From positions 62,001-126,000 of the forward strand of contig DAWU01000015.1 of NCBI GenBank assembly GCA_002506105.1: DNA of 64,000 bases. The letters are read 5' to 3'. The position numbers and the translations under genes are program-made. Shown one piece after another: positions 17,885 to 27,576 of the stretch. Source of the stretch: Methanolinea sp. UBA275. Its GTDB lineage: Archaea; Halobacteriota; Methanomicrobia; Methanomicrobiales; Methanospirillaceae. The number at the start of each line of letters is the position of its first letter. Position 1 is the first letter of the stretch. The notes below the pieces were generated by a model. The model made no database searches. It had not been told where the DNA came from and worked only from the letters and a program-made list of their open reading frames with translations.

Positions 17885-19095
17885 AGGATGTGATTCTCGC
17901 ACTCTCCCTGCGCAATATCCGCATTCACTTCCTCCGGTCAGTGCTTGCAGCCCTCGGGATCGTCATCGGAGTAGTGGCTATCTCGTCCATGGGGATGATG
18001 GGAGCGAACATGACCCTTTCAGTCACTGAGGAACTCTCAGAAATGGCAAATATCGTCGTTATTACGGCCTCCTCTGGCGGGGGTGGTTTTGGAGGCGGGC
18101 CGGGCGGTCCCATGAGGGGCGGAGGGGGGGATGAGGAGGAGAAGATCTCGGAGGATGAATTTAACGATATCAAGAAAGTTGCAGAGAAATATGGGCTCGT
18201 TTACGTGATCTATTCCGAGTCGGATACCATCGAGATAGGTGACAGAGAGGGGAGATCAACTATCTATGGCCTTGATGACGAGGTGATGCAGGAATTGTTC
18301 ACGGTCACGAACGGGACGTATCCCAGGAGCACCAGCTCGGTGATGATCGGCCCCACCCTTGCCGATCGTTACGACCTGAAGATCGGGAGCAGGATTGATA
18401 TCGGCGATGAAGAAGAAGAGGGTACCACGACGGTGAGAGTGGTCGGCATATTGGAAGAGCGCGGGATGTCGATGGACATCAACTCTGATAATGCGATTAT
18501 CGGGAGCCAGAAACTCTTCACAGGCATGTACGGGGGCGAGGGGGAGTATGACCAGGTGAATCTCATCCTCAACGATGTCAATGACTCTGCAAAAGCCAAG
18601 GAAGAGATCCTCGAGCGCATGAACAAGAAGGAGGAGACGGTGAGCGTCCAGGACAACAGCCGGATGCTGGAGAGCATCACTTCGACGCTCTCTACGATGA
18701 CCACCTTTGTGATGGCAATTGCCGGCATCTCACTCCTTGTTGCCGCGACATCCATCTTCAACGTGATGATGATGTCGGTCACCGAGAGGGTGAGGGAGAT
18801 TGGGATCATGAGGAGTATAGGCACCCAGAAGTCGGAAGTGATGAAGATGTTCATCTACGAATCGGTCATACTGGGGGTCATAGGGGCAATAATCGGTGCG
18901 ATTCTGAGTATTGCGATAGGATGGATTGTTGTCCTCGCAATGGTGGGAAGTACGGACTATTTCTTTAACGCGGCAAGCCTGGTTTATATCCCCTCTGCCA
19001 TGCTGGTGGGTGTCGTGATATGCATTGTTTCCGGCGTGTATCCAGCATGGCGTGCATCGAACCTCGATCCTATCGAAGCGCTGAGAGCTGAGTGA
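17881..19095 (+). CDS. MacB-type ABC permease
   Basis: 404 residues: one N-terminal membrane helix (about 18-42), a large extracellular MacB_PCD domain, then a three-helix FtsX domain (about 275-400) ending YPAWRASNLDPIEALRAE, the family signature. These pumps are mechanotransmitters that move peptides, lipids or antibiotics out. An odd feature is a Gly-rich insert directly after the first helix (SSGGGGFGGGPGGPMRGGGG) followed by acidic residues, echoing Gly-rich linkers in the other two extracellular products of this operon. Confidence 0.93.
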   Translation: MKDVILALSLRNIRIHFLRSVLAALGIVIGVVAISSMGMMGANMTLSVTEELSEMANIVVITASSGGGGFGGGPGGPMRGGGGDEEEKISEDEFNDIKKVAEKYGLVYVIYSESDTIEIGDREGRSTIYGLDDEVMQELFTVTNGTYPRSTSSVMIGPTLADRYDLKIGSRIDIGDEEEEGTTTVRVVGILEERGMSMDINSDNAIIGSQKLFTGMYGGEGEYDQVNLILNDVNDSAKAKEEILERMNKKEETVSVQDNSRMLESITSTLSTMTTFVMAIAGISLLVAATSIFNVMMMSVTERVREIGIMRSIGTQKSEVMKMFIYESVILGVIGAIIGAILSIAIGWIVVLAMVGSTDYFFNAASLVYIPSAMLVGVVICIVSGVYPAWRASNLDPIEALRAE

Positions 19096-19159
19096 GGATG
19101 CTGAATACTATCCATGTATCTCCTGGAAACCAAAAAAAGCGGAATAAAGGAAGATCCCA

Positions 19160-19522
19160 TTGAAGAAAGTAATAATGCTTGGAGTATTGTGCGTATTTGC
19201 GATATTCATTGCAGGGTGCACATCAAGCGATCGTTCCGAAACACCCACTCACGAGATGATCGTGCCACCGACTCCCGGAGGAGAAATACCCCGGGAGAAT
19301 ACTACAGGGCCCTCCGGTGACCTGAACCTAACAATTTCTGGTGAGCGTATCGCCTCACCCAGTGGGATGAATATGACGCAGGGAGGACCCGGTCAACCGC
19401 CCGGGGGTGGAGCGGGAGTGCCTGACGGGCAGTTCAGAAATAACGGAGAAATGAACGGGACTTTCCCAGCACCAGGAGAGGTGCTGGGTAGCATGAAACC
19501 GCCTGCCCCTCCCGAATCCTGA
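19160..19522 (+). CDS. Pro/Gly-rich lipoprotein of the export operon
   Basis: 120 residues from TTG 19160, after an AAAGGA ribosome-binding site. Signal peptide with lipobox (FAIFIAGC, Cys20), then a low-complexity chain rich in Pro, Gly, Asn and Met with several N-x-S/T sites (ENTTG, LNLTI, MNMTQ, MNGTF) that could be glycosylated. No domain recognised. It lies 64 bases after the permease on the same strand and is probably cotranscribed. Confidence 0.7.
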   Translation: MKKVIMLGVLCVFAIFIAGCTSSDRSETPTHEMIVPPTPGGEIPRENTTGPSGDLNLTISGERIASPSGMNMTQGGPGQPPGGGAGVPDGQFRNNGEMNGTFPAPGEVLGSMKPPAPPES

Positions 19523-19541
19523 TCCCGGATTTTTCCGGGAT
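19522..19541. terminator. Bidirectional terminator hairpin
   Basis: ATCCCGG-ATTTTT-CCGGGAT, a perfect 7-base inverted repeat with a T-rich loop, fills the gap between two convergent genes (stops at 19522 and 19557). It likely ends the export operon and, from the other side, the flavoprotein transcript. Confidence 0.55.
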
Positions 19542-19556
19542 TCTCTAAAAATCCGA

Positions 19557-20240
19557 TTAATCCTCCTCTTTTATCCACCCGTTCTGGACGTACCACTCGT
19601 ATTCGTGTGTCCACTGATCCTTGTTCCACAGGATCAACTGGCGGAAATAATCCCTCCGTTCACGCTGATACTCCTCCTGATCGGGATACACATGCTCGCC
19701 CCTGATTGACTGGACAAGCGTCCTGCCAAGTGCGCGAGCATTTTTTTCTCCCTCCGAAAGTGCATCTACTCCCCTCCCAACCGAAACTCCAACTCCCCCG
19801 ACAGTGATAGCCCCGAATGAATTGAGGGCATGGTTCAGGTACTCAACAATCCGCTCATGGTTCGCACCACCGGCGGTGCAGACGGAGCATCCATACTTTC
19901 CGGAGAACATCCTGCAGTGAACCGCATCTGCCATGCGGTCGAAGACCGCTTTCATCGGGGCCGGGATGGAATCGATGTAGTTCGGGGCTCCAAGGACAAT
20001 CCCGTCCGCATCCATCATCTTCCCGAAGAGTTCCGGGAAATCATCGCAGAGGACGCATTCACCTGTCGCATAACAGGCCGTGCAGGCATTGCAATACTGG
20101 ATATCAAGGGAATACACATCGGTACACTCAGTCTTCGCCCCTTCATCCCGGGCACCGGAAAGCACTGCCTCAACAAGCCGGAGTGTCCTGCTCTCTTTTC
20201 CCCTGGGGCTCGCGTTCAGTCCTAGAACCTGTATGGTCAT
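19557..20240 (-). CDS. Iron-sulfur flavoprotein, Isf/NADPH-FMN reductase family
   Basis: 227 residues with a flavodoxin-like fold: GLNASPRGKESRT binds the FMN phosphate, and YCNACTACYATGEC (C-x2-C-x2-C-x5-C) near residue 50 is the compact [4Fe-4S] motif of methanogen Isf proteins. APNYIDSIPAPMKAVFDR forms the second flavin loop. Isf proteins reduce oxygen and peroxide or shuttle electrons. The C-terminal 40 residues (RERRDYFRQ to WIKEED) extend the family core. Single gene. Confidence 0.88.
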   Translation of the reverse strand: MTIQVLGLNASPRGKESRTLRLVEAVLSGARDEGAKTECTDVYSLDIQYCNACTACYATGECVLCDDFPELFGKMMDADGIVLGAPNYIDSIPAPMKAVFDRMADAVHCRMFSGKYGCSVCTAGGANHERIVEYLNHALNSFGAITVGGVGVSVGRGVDALSEGEKNARALGRTLVQSIRGEHVYPDQEEYQRERRDYFRQLILWNKDQWTHEYEWYVQNGWIKEED

Positions 20241-20332
20241 TATTATCTCTCCAGCATCGTGGAATCGGAGGCACCGGAGAATAAATCTGCCGGTTCTCCT
20301 ATGGGGTATGAGGGTAGTATGTCAGGGGAGTA

Positions 20333-21115
20333 TTATTTGAAAAAGAGGACTCCCTTGACATCATATACAGTCATCCCGTCATACATCCCGAGGCCGTACA
20401 TGACCTGGATAGCCTTCTCATCCAGGAAAGAGAGCTCTGTGACGGTATTCTCTGGGTATGCGAAGATGCTGTCCGGGTACTGGAGTGAGTCGCCCTTGAA
20501 CCCGAGAGTGTAGAGGAGGGATCGGAGGAGATAGTGGGTTCTCTGGTCGCCCGTCATGTCAGAATTTAAGTAGATGTCATATCCTTTGATCTTGGCGCAG
20601 ATAACGCCATCACAGGAGAACTCACGGTTCAGCCAATCCATCTCGTCATCCATATCGACAGCTCTCATCCCTTCAGGGGAGAGGAACTTGACACGGATAT
20701 CTCCCGTCTGCCCCACCTTGGGATTTTCAAAGAGCATGTTTGACTGGGAAAGCGAGTTAAACTTCGCTGCAAAAGCCTCGATTGTCTGCCTGTCGGCTGC
20801 GGTTCCAGCGTTGAGTGAGATCGTGGTCCTCTTTGAAGAAGGGGGCAGCCGCACGAGGTAGATGGTCCCGCTCCCGAACGCGACATCCATAAAGTGAAGG
20901 TTGATGTCTTCGCTCGAGAGGCTAATTGCGGTGGGGGTTTCTGAGGGGGTGAATGTTTCAATGACCGGAACACTTGATGTGGGAACTGTGGTTGGCACGG
21001 AGGTCTGTAGTGTGGGGCCGGTCTTCTGCGCATCGGGGACGTTCAGGCACCCCGAGAAGCAGAGGCATATCCCCAGGAGGAGAACGGAGAGGGAAAAAAA
21101 CACCCTGAATTGCAT
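20333..21115 (-). CDS. DUF2927-like lipoprotein
   Basis: 260 residues. Signal peptide with lipobox CFSGC (about 18-22), a Thr/Pro/Ser linker (about 33-65), then a globular domain. Its QRTHYLLRSLLYTLGFKG...YPDSIF end matches DUF2927, a metzincin-like fold in which the HExxH helix has lost its zinc ligands, as here (HYLLRSLLYTLG). So it is probably a non-enzymatic or altered peptidase-like surface protein. Single gene with its own promoter. Confidence 0.72.
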   Translation of the reverse strand: MQFRVFFSLSVLLLGICLCFSGCLNVPDAQKTGPTLQTSVPTTVPTSSVPVIETFTPSETPTAISLSSEDINLHFMDVAFGSGTIYLVRLPPSSKRTTISLNAGTAADRQTIEAFAAKFNSLSQSNMLFENPKVGQTGDIRVKFLSPEGMRAVDMDDEMDWLNREFSCDGVICAKIKGYDIYLNSDMTGDQRTHYLLRSLLYTLGFKGDSLQYPDSIFAYPENTVTELSFLDEKAIQVMYGLGMYDGMTVYDVKGVLFFK

Positions 21116-21186
21116 GGATAAGATTCAAAATGAGAACGGATAATGGTTGCCATGCACAGGGAATTCCGGGATCACTGGTATAAGGT

Positions 21187-21591
21187 ATGAACGCCAATAG
21201 AAAAGGCACGGGGATGAAGTATAATTGTTCCCAGTGGAGTTGCGTATCTATTCCCAGTCATACCAGAACAGATAGAAATGAAGAGGTAGTTGTTGACGAA
21301 TCAGCCCCGCCCGGGATGGAAACCATCCGCGTGCGACTGCCGAAAAAACGGAACAGGGAACAATTTGCTATCGCCGAACTGATGCTCGGCTCAAACCATA
21401 TCAAGGTCCGGTGCATCGACGGGGTAACCCGGATGGGGCGGATCAAGGGAAAGATCAAGAAGAGAGCATGGATCCGGGAAGGGGACACTCTCATCGTGAC
21501 ACCATGGAGCTTTCAGGACGAAAAATGCGATATTTCATACAGGTATACCAAGCCCCAGGTTGACTGGCTCAGAAGGAACCGATACCTGTAG
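21187..21591 (+). CDS. eif1A: Translation initiation factor aIF1A
   Basis: Up to 134 residues; the OB-fold core from about residue 44 is unmistakable (IRVRLPKKRNREQF, AELMLGSNHIKVRC, DGVTRMGRIKGKIKKR, EGDTLIVTPWSFQDEK). aIF1A stabilises the initiator complex on the 30S subunit. Typical archaeal forms are about 95-110 residues, so the true start is uncertain: ATG 21187, ATG 21214, or ATG 21316 which would give a 91-residue core. The extra N-terminal part has two Cys and little conservation-like character. A TATA-like AGTATAATT lies at 21219-21227. Confidence 0.92.
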   Translation: MNANRKGTGMKYNCSQWSCVSIPSHTRTDRNEEVVVDESAPPGMETIRVRLPKKRNREQFAIAELMLGSNHIKVRCIDGVTRMGRIKGKIKKRAWIREGDTLIVTPWSFQDEKCDISYRYTKPQVDWLRRNRYL

Positions 21592-21625
21592 TCAATTTTC
21601 CCATTCAGGGTATGGTCATTTTTTT

Positions 21626-22144
21626 TCAGAGTGATTCAAGCAGTATCTTCCATCGTTCGATCTTCTCACAAAGCGAATGCCGGGCATTTGCCGGACTTGA
21701 TGAGGGGACCTTGTGGACCATAACATGGGACGGGAGGTTGATATTTTTCGTGGCCCTTTGGAAAGAGTATGCGGCTTTTCCTCCATTGAGGCAGATACAC
21801 AGGATCGTAGGGTGTCTGGCAAGAAAATCCTGGATATCATTCCACTCCTCTTCCCGGATATCATGGTCCATGCTCCCAGGTTGATACCTGCGGGAAGCAA
21901 TGATATCCCAGACTGCAACATGGGCGGCTTTAAGCCCTTCTTCCCATTCCGATATCCCTGCTCCATCCAGGAACAGCAGACTCTGCATGATGGGCCAAAA
22001 CTGGTTTCTTGGGTTGGCATAGTAATGCCCCTCGGTAAGGGACATCCTGCTCGGGAAGCTTCCGAGGATCAGTACACATGGTTCTAGGCCTATGAGCGGC
22101 GGGAGGCCATATTCCCTCTCGGGATTCCTTCGGGATTCATTCAT
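21626..22144 (-). CDS. DNA-deoxyinosine (hypoxanthine) glycosylase, UDG superfamily
   Basis: 172 residues. The LILGSFPSRMSLTEGHYYA and NPRNQFWPIM segments are the signature of the HDG branch of uracil-DNA glycosylases, which excise deaminated adenine. Further conserved pieces are VWDII near 98 and CLNGGKAAYSF near 138, followed by the LPSTSPAN-like SSSPANA. Probable role: base excision of hypoxanthine or mismatched uracil. Converges on aIF1A. Confidence 0.85.
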   Translation of the reverse strand: MNESRRNPEREYGLPPLIGLEPCVLILGSFPSRMSLTEGHYYANPRNQFWPIMQSLLFLDGAGISEWEEGLKAAHVAVWDIIASRRYQPGSMDHDIREEEWNDIQDFLARHPTILCICLNGGKAAYSFQRATKNINLPSHVMVHKVPSSSPANARHSLCEKIERWKILLESL

Positions 22145-22186
22145 CCTGCTTCTCTATCATATGACATCACATGCCCGCATGAGTCT

Positions 22187-22834
22187 CTATCCTTCTCTCG
22201 GTGTCGCATCTTTTGGATGCCGGATATGGTCCACGAGAAATAACAGCAAGGGGATCAGCGCATAGCACCACATGCTGCTTCCGGTGTCAATGAAAGAGAC
22301 ACCGATTGCAACCAGGATCATCCCGGGCATCACGACAGACCGTCCGATGTTGCTTTTCCCTGACGAACGGATTTCAGGTGCAAGGGTTGCTGAATGTCGA
22401 TTGATGTACCACCTCATTGCAATAAGCGTGAGACTCGCTGCCAGGAGGTTGAAGTGGAAGAAGAGTACTGCCTCAAGGACGTTCGTGTAATCACCCGAGA
22501 TTGAGGTTGTGAAGGGTATGAAGACGATAAAGAAAAGGAGGAGGATGTTGATCCTCACGAGGATTGGATCGACATACCCGACCCGCTCTAAGATGTGATG
22601 ATGGGATATCCAGAAGCCTGAGAGGATGAAGAAGGAGATCACGAAGAGCATGAACTCCGGATACATGCTCGCAAGGGCTCCTGGGAGGACGTCCGGGGCC
22701 TGTGAATCAGGGATTTCCGGAACTACCAGGGAAATCACAAGGAGAGTCATGGCAAAGGCAAATATGCCGTCGCTCAGTGATTCAAGCCGAGATTTCCCAA
22801 TCCTCTCGATAACTGGCTCCTCATCAGGATTCAT
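22187..22834 (-). CDS. TMEM175-family potassium channel (DUF1211)
   Basis: 215 residues with six predicted membrane helices, one TMEM175 repeat as in prokaryotic channels that work as tetramers. The hallmark of helix 1, RLESLSDGIFAFAMTLLV, is present, with Leu in place of the Phe of the usual FSD motif. ISHHHILERV between helices 2 and 3 is also typical. Leak-type potassium conductance is expected. Confidence 0.88.
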   Translation of the reverse strand: MNPDEEPVIERIGKSRLESLSDGIFAFAMTLLVISLVVPEIPDSQAPDVLPGALASMYPEFMLFVISFFILSGFWISHHHILERVGYVDPILVRINILLLFFIVFIPFTTSISGDYTNVLEAVLFFHFNLLAASLTLIAMRWYINRHSATLAPEIRSSGKSNIGRSVVMPGMILVAIGVSFIDTGSSMWCYALIPLLLFLVDHIRHPKDATPREG

Positions 22835-22926
22835 CTGTTGGGTAAGGTGTTGGAAGTATACCTATTTGAATCTGGATGGCTTCACCAGCACGATGCACAT
22901 TGGGTGTTTTACCGGAAAAAAAGGGA

Positions 22927-24180
22927 TCAGGCTTTCTGCCGCCTTGGGGGTTTTATGAGTATCCAGCCGAGGAAAAATCCCAGGATGGCGAGGACCAGGA
23001 TGTAGGGGAATACCCCCATGTAATTCCCCGTAGAATCCTTTATGAATCCCGCCAGAAGTGGCCCTGCGATGGCTCCCGCACCATACGCCAGGAATACGAT
23101 ACCGTAGCAGCGGGGATAGTCACAAGTGCCGAAGTAGGTACCCGTCGCGGTGGGGGCGATTGCAAGCCAGCCGCCGAGGCATGCCCAGAGTATCGCAAAG
23201 GCGAGGATATAGACAGGAATTGTGGGAGATATCCAGAGAGCCACTGATGCAAGAGAAATGAGCACAAAAGAGACGAGTGCAGTGTTCCTTGGAGTGATCC
23301 GATCCGTGAGGCTCCCAAACACTGGTCGTCCAAAGCCATTGAAGATTGCAAAGAAGCCCACGAGGAGCGTTGCAAGGCCGGCTTCGACCCCTATCTCTGT
23401 ACCGACGGGTTTTGCGATGGAAATGGCCATCAGGCCGGAAAGGCATCCGATGAAGAAGCACGCCCAGAGACCGTAGAATGTCGTCGTGCGGAGCATCATC
23501 CCCCGGTCGCACTCGCAGATCTCTTCGCCGGGTTTCGGTACAGGGGCACTCCATCCTGAAGGCTTCCACCCCTGAGCGGGAAACCGGAGGGGGAGTGCGA
23601 GAAGTACAATCAGCGCGATAAATGCAATCCCGAATATCCTGAAAGTGTTCATTATCCCGTACTGGGCGATCAGGAAATCGGCGAGGTTGGCAATGAGAAA
23701 CGCTGAAAATCCAAACCCCAGGACAGTAAGGCCAACCGCGAGCCCTTTCTTGTCGGGAAACCACCTGGCCGAGACTGCTACGGGAACCCCGTAGGCTATC
23801 CCGACACCAATACCCCCGATCACTCCGTAGACAAGGTAGAGCATCTGGACTGAGGTGACCGTGGATGCAAGAAGCCATCCAAGGCCTGTGAGAATTCCCC
23901 CGAGTATCGTGACCTTGCGTGGACCGAGTGTATCGATATACTTCCCCGTCAGGGGCATAGCGATTGCAAAGAAGGCAAGGAACACCGAGAACGGCATCAG
24001 CACGTCATTTGCGGTGACTGATTGGCCGAGGGTTTTTGTGAAGTAATCAGTCAGTGGCTTGACAAAGACGCTCCACGAGTAGATACTCCCAAGGCAGAGG
24101 TTGATGAGCATGCCGAGGATGACCATCACCCAGCGCCCCTTCTCGGCGGGAATCCCAAACAAGGTTCCATCAGGCGACAT
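22927..24180 (-). CDS. MFS transporter, oxalate/formate antiporter (OFA) family
   Basis: 417 residues from ATG 24180, behind AGGAC. Twelve hydrophobic helices; SIYSWSVFVKPL in helix 1, GKYIDTLGPRKVTILGG after helix 2, and GRPVFGSLTDRITPRN after helix 8 are OFA-type signatures. It starts 29 bases after the acetyl-CoA synthetase stop on the same strand, so the two form an operon. Acetate or another monocarboxylate is the likely cargo (inference from the neighbour, since methanogens of this group assimilate acetate). Confidence 0.88.
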   Translation of the reverse strand: MSPDGTLFGIPAEKGRWVMVILGMLINLCLGSIYSWSVFVKPLTDYFTKTLGQSVTANDVLMPFSVFLAFFAIAMPLTGKYIDTLGPRKVTILGGILTGLGWLLASTVTSVQMLYLVYGVIGGIGVGIAYGVPVAVSARWFPDKKGLAVGLTVLGFGFSAFLIANLADFLIAQYGIMNTFRIFGIAFIALIVLLALPLRFPAQGWKPSGWSAPVPKPGEEICECDRGMMLRTTTFYGLWACFFIGCLSGLMAISIAKPVGTEIGVEAGLATLLVGFFAIFNGFGRPVFGSLTDRITPRNTALVSFVLISLASVALWISPTIPVYILAFAILWACLGGWLAIAPTATGTYFGTCDYPRCYGIVFLAYGAGAIAGPLLAGFIKDSTGNYMGVFPYILVLAILGFFLGWILIKPPRRQKA

Positions 24181-24209
24181 AGAAGTCCTGTCCAAAAAGA
24201 AAGAACGGG

Positions 24210-26111
24210 TTATTCATCCAGGGTTGAGACGTCCCCTGGATCTATCCCCATCTCCTTTGCTTTCAGCACCCTTCTCATGATCTTTCCCGACCTGGTCTTC
24301 GGGAGCTTGTCAACGAATTCGATCTCCGAGGGCATAGCGATCGGTCCAAGTGTCATACGCACGTGGTAGATCAGGTCAGACTTGAGTTTCTCGCTCGGTG
24401 AAAATCCCACGCGGAGGATCACAAAGGCCTTGATGATGTTGCCCTTCATAGGCTCGGGTTTGCCGATGACCGCGGCTTCTGCCACAGACTGGTGGGAAAC
24501 GAGTGCACTCTCGACCTCGGCAGTGCCGATATTGTGACCGGCAACGATGATGATATCGTCTGCTCTCCCGATGATCATGATATATTCGTCTCCCTTTCCC
24601 TTCACTGCGAGGTCGCCCGCAGTATAGCAACCCGGGATTGTATGCCAGTAGGTACGGTAACGCTCGTCGTTTTTGTACACCGTGCGGAGCATGGCCGGCC
24701 AGGGCTTTTTTATAACAAGGAATCCTCCATTTCCGGGGGCTACAGGGTTTCCCTTCTTGTCGACGACGTCAGCCTCCACACCAGGAATAGGCCTTCCGGC
24801 AAATCCGGGGCGCATCGGCTCCCCTACCATGGTCGTGATCATCTGCATCCCTGTCTCGGTCTGCCACCAGGTGTCCACGATAGGGCAGGTATTCTTCCCG
24901 ATGACCCTGTAATACCACTCGAATGCCTCGGGATTCAGCGGTTCTCCCACCGATCCCAGGATACGGAGGGAAGAGAGATCATACTTGTTCGGCCACTCCT
25001 CACCAACCTTCATGAACATGCGAATGGCAGTGGGGGCGGTATAGAATATCGTGACCCCAAGGTCCTGCACTATCTTCCAGAAATTCCCCGCATCCGGGTA
25101 ATCCGGAACGGCTTCGGCAAGGACAACAGTAGCACCGATGGCCAGTGGTCCGTAGACAACATAACTGTGCCCGGTGATCCACCCGGTATCCGCGGTACAC
25201 CAGTAGACGTCGTTGTCCTTGAGATCGAAGATATGCTTGGTGGTATACGCGGTCCCCACCATGTATCCTGCACAGGTGTGTACAATACCCTTGGGTGTGC
25301 CTGTCGACCCGCTGGTATAGAGGATAAAGAGGGGATCCTCCGCATCCATCACTTCTGCCGGACAGACAGAAGAGACGCCCTCCATGAGTTCGTAATAGTC
25401 GATTTCCATCTCCTTGTGCAACTCAACAGGCTGTTCAATGTCCCTGCGGAGCACCACAACCTTATCGACACTCGGGGCGTTTATGATGGCTTCTTCAACG
25501 ATAGTCTTCAACGGAATGGACTTCCCACGGCGTATTGTAACATCTGCGGTAATTACGATCTTGGCTTCAGCGTCCTTTATCCGCATATTAAGCGCCTGGA
25601 CCCCGAAACCTCCGAAGACAACGCTGTGAACGGCACCAATCCGTGCGCAGGCAAGCATGGAGATGATCTGCTCGGGAACGAGCGGCATGTAGATGCAGAC
25701 CCGGTCTCCTTTCTGGACTCCGAGTTTCTTCAGGCCGTTGGCAAACCGGCAGACCTCCTGGAAGAGCATCTTGTAGGTGAAGATCCGCTCCTCCCCCTCC
25801 TCGCCTTTCCAGATGAGGGCTACCTTGTTCCTGCGATGGTTGTTCACATGGCGGTCAAGGCAGTTTGCAGTGATGTTGAGCTTGGCGTTGACAAACCACT
25901 TCGCATAGGGGTAGTTCCATTCGAGTACCTTGTCCCACTTCCTGATCCAGTCAAAGTGGAAGGCCTGCTTCTCCCAGAATCCATCGGGATTCGCAAGGAA
26001 CTCCCGGTATACAGCGTTGTAGTCTTTGGTCCATGCATTCTGTTTATAGGATGGGTCGGGGGTGTAGGATTTTTCATCCCCTGAAAGCGCCACCTCAAAT
26101 GATTCTGCCAT
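24210..26111 (-). CDS. acs: Acetyl-CoA synthetase, AMP-forming
   Basis: 633 residues, full length. It makes acetyl-CoA from acetate, ATP and CoA via acetyl-AMP. Core motifs: [11 protein letters not shown] (A3), [11 protein letters not shown] (A5), [13 protein letters not shown] with [15 protein letters not shown] (A7-A8) and the acetylatable Lys in TRSGKIMRR (A10). The DTWWQTETG Trp is the acetate-pocket residue of true Acs. First gene of a pair with the OFA transporter. A long open frame on the opposite strand is a coding shadow. Confidence 0.96.
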   Translation of the reverse strand: MAESFEVALSGDEKSYTPDPSYKQNAWTKDYNAVYREFLANPDGFWEKQAFHFDWIRKWDKVLEWNYPYAKWFVNAKLNITANCLDRHVNNHRRNKVALIWKGEEGEERIFTYKMLFQEVCRFANGLKKLGVQKGDRVCIYMPLVPEQIISMLACARIGAVHSVVFGGFGVQALNMRIKDAEAKIVITADVTIRRGKSIPLKTIVEEAIINAPSVDKVVVLRRDIEQPVELHKEMEIDYYELMEGVSSVCPAEVMDAEDPLFILYTSGSTGTPKGIVHTCAGYMVGTAYTTKHIFDLKDNDVYWCTADTGWITGHSYVVYGPLAIGATVVLAEAVPDYPDAGNFWKIVQDLGVTIFYTAPTAIRMFMKVGEEWPNKYDLSSLRILGSVGEPLNPEAFEWYYRVIGKNTCPIVDTWWQTETGMQMITTMVGEPMRPGFAGRPIPGVEADVVDKKGNPVAPGNGGFLVIKKPWPAMLRTVYKNDERYRTYWHTIPGCYTAGDLAVKGKGDEYIMIIGRADDIIIVAGHNIGTAEVESALVSHQSVAEAAVIGKPEPMKGNIIKAFVILRVGFSPSEKLKSDLIYHVRMTLGPIAMPSEIEFVDKLPKTRSGKIMRRVLKAKEMGIDPGDVSTLDE

Positions 26112-26575
26112 TCTATCGCACCTTTCCGTTTGGAATCATTCAATCAGCCATTGATGTGTGAGGAGCCCGGGCAGAATTCCCATCCTGCCAGAAAACTCCT
26201 CCTGATGTGTTCTCCTCAATCATGTGTTCGAGTGCTCAGCCAGCCTGACGATACCGCGGGATGGTGAAACCTCCCGCAAATCATGGTAAAATCCACATTC
26301 TCGGCTATTTTTGCCATGCCTCCCGGGACTATATCTTAATGATTAATCATTATATTTATTAAAAGCTGATGTTTTGCACTTGCTGTGAAATCTCAACGTT
26401 TTTCAGGTATTTTTGGGTGAGGCCCTTAAAAATCCTTTCTTTTATCCACAGAAGTTCTGATATCTGTGATATCGCCGGAAAATACACTGAATCGGGGCAG
26501 GAGATCGCGCATTCTGCAAAAAGTCCTTCGATTGGAGGGAAAAAGGATTAACATATTCCAATTAAAAAGAAATGT
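26112..26575. other. Divergent intergenic region, acs to argC
   Basis: 464 bases without a supportable gene. It contains a hairpin GCGGGA...TCCCGC (about 26256-26277), a perfect 16-base palindrome (26337-26352) overlapping an AT-rich TATA-like stretch, and near argC an ATTGGA/TCCAAT repeat (about 26531-26564) ahead of AATTAAAAAG. Promoters for both the acs and arg operons must lie here. Confidence 0.6.
26337..26352. promoter_or_regulatory. Perfect 16-base palindrome TAATGATTAATCATTA
   Basis: TAATGATT pairs exactly with AATCATTA. It is embedded in the most AT-rich part of the acs-argC gap, next to TATATTTATT (26350-26360), and sits roughly midway, 226 bases from acs and 224 from argC. An operator for a dimeric regulator of one or both operons is plausible. 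Confidence 0.5.
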
Positions 26576-27562
26576 ATGGATATCGCCATTATCGGGGCTT
26601 CCGGATATGCCGGTGGCGACCTGATTCGTCTGCTCCTTGCACATCCACGGGTCAGGCTGGCCTGCGCCACCTCGAGGAAACTGGCAGGAAAACCGGTCTG
26701 CTCCATCCATCCCCAGGTCAAGGGGCTCCTTGATATGGAATTCTCGAATCCCACACCGGAGAACCTTGAAGCAGATATCGCGTTTCTGGCAGTACCCCAT
26801 ACCGCTGCAATGACGTATGCCCGGCCTCTCCTTTCCCGTGGTATCAAGGTGGTTGATCTCTCCGCAGACTACCGACTTCCAAGAGAGATCTTCGAGAAGG
26901 TATACGGCGTCCCTCACACAGACTATTTCGCTGCACCGTATGGTATCCCTGAACTTCACAGAGAATCGTACCGGAAGGTGGAGTTTGTCAGCAACCCGGG
27001 ATGTTTCCCAACAGGTGCAACCCTCGCCGCAGCACCACTCGCCCGGTATGCACATACCGTCATATATGACTCGAAGACCGGTGTGTCGGGGGCAGGAGAT
27101 AATCCCTCTGCAACAACACACTATCCCAATGTAGGGGACAACGTAAATCCCTACAAGTGGACCTCCCATCGTCATCTTGCAGAGATGAAACAGGAGCTTG
27201 CGAGCCTCGGGTCCCGGGCAAAGTGTTACTTCACCCCGCACCTGGTTCCTGTCAACAGGGGGATCCTCACTACCGCCCATATTCTCCTTGATAAACCCAT
27301 GGATCAGGAAGAAGTGGAGACGATCTACAGGAAGTTCTATGAGAAAGAGTTCTTCGTCCGCCTCCAGAACCCTGTTCTTGCAGCAGTGAGGGGTACCAAT
27401 TTCTGCGACATCAGGGTTGAGAGCGAGGGAGAGCGGGTAGTGGCAGTCTCTGCAATCGACAACCTGGGCAAGGGAGCGAGCGGCCAGGCAATCCAGAATA
27501 TGAACCTCATCTGCGGATTCGACGAACGCGAAGGCCTCACCGGTGCGGGGCTGCTCCCCTGA
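26576..27562 (+). CDS. argC: N-acetyl-gamma-glutamyl-phosphate reductase
   Basis: 328 residues. It reduces N-acetylglutamyl phosphate to the semialdehyde with NADPH. Seen: nucleotide-binding [12 protein letters not shown] at the N terminus, catalytic Cys in [10 protein letters not shown] (about residue 143), GVSGAG and the catalytic His in [10 protein letters not shown] (about 223). First gene of an operon argC-CBS-argJ-argB-ccdA-like. Confidence 0.96.
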   Translation: MDIAIIGASGYAGGDLIRLLLAHPRVRLACATSRKLAGKPVCSIHPQVKGLLDMEFSNPTPENLEADIAFLAVPHTAAMTYARPLLSRGIKVVDLSADYRLPREIFEKVYGVPHTDYFAAPYGIPELHRESYRKVEFVSNPGCFPTGATLAAAPLARYAHTVIYDSKTGVSGAGDNPSATTHYPNVGDNVNPYKWTSHRHLAEMKQELASLGSRAKCYFTPHLVPVNRGILTTAHILLDKPMDQEEVETIYRKFYEKEFFVRLQNPVLAAVRGTNFCDIRVESEGERVVAVSAIDNLGKGASGQAIQNMNLICGFDEREGLTGAGLLP

Positions 27563-27576
27563 AGGAGAGGATATCC

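Noticed and set aside
24492..26084. 530-codon open frame on the plus strand opposite acetyl-CoA synthetase
   Set aside because: It is fully antisense to a conserved gene, has no recognisable domain, and arises from the codon bias of acs.
26426..27280. 284-codon minus-strand frame over argC
   Set aside because: Antisense to argC; Cys-rich chance composition without a pattern.
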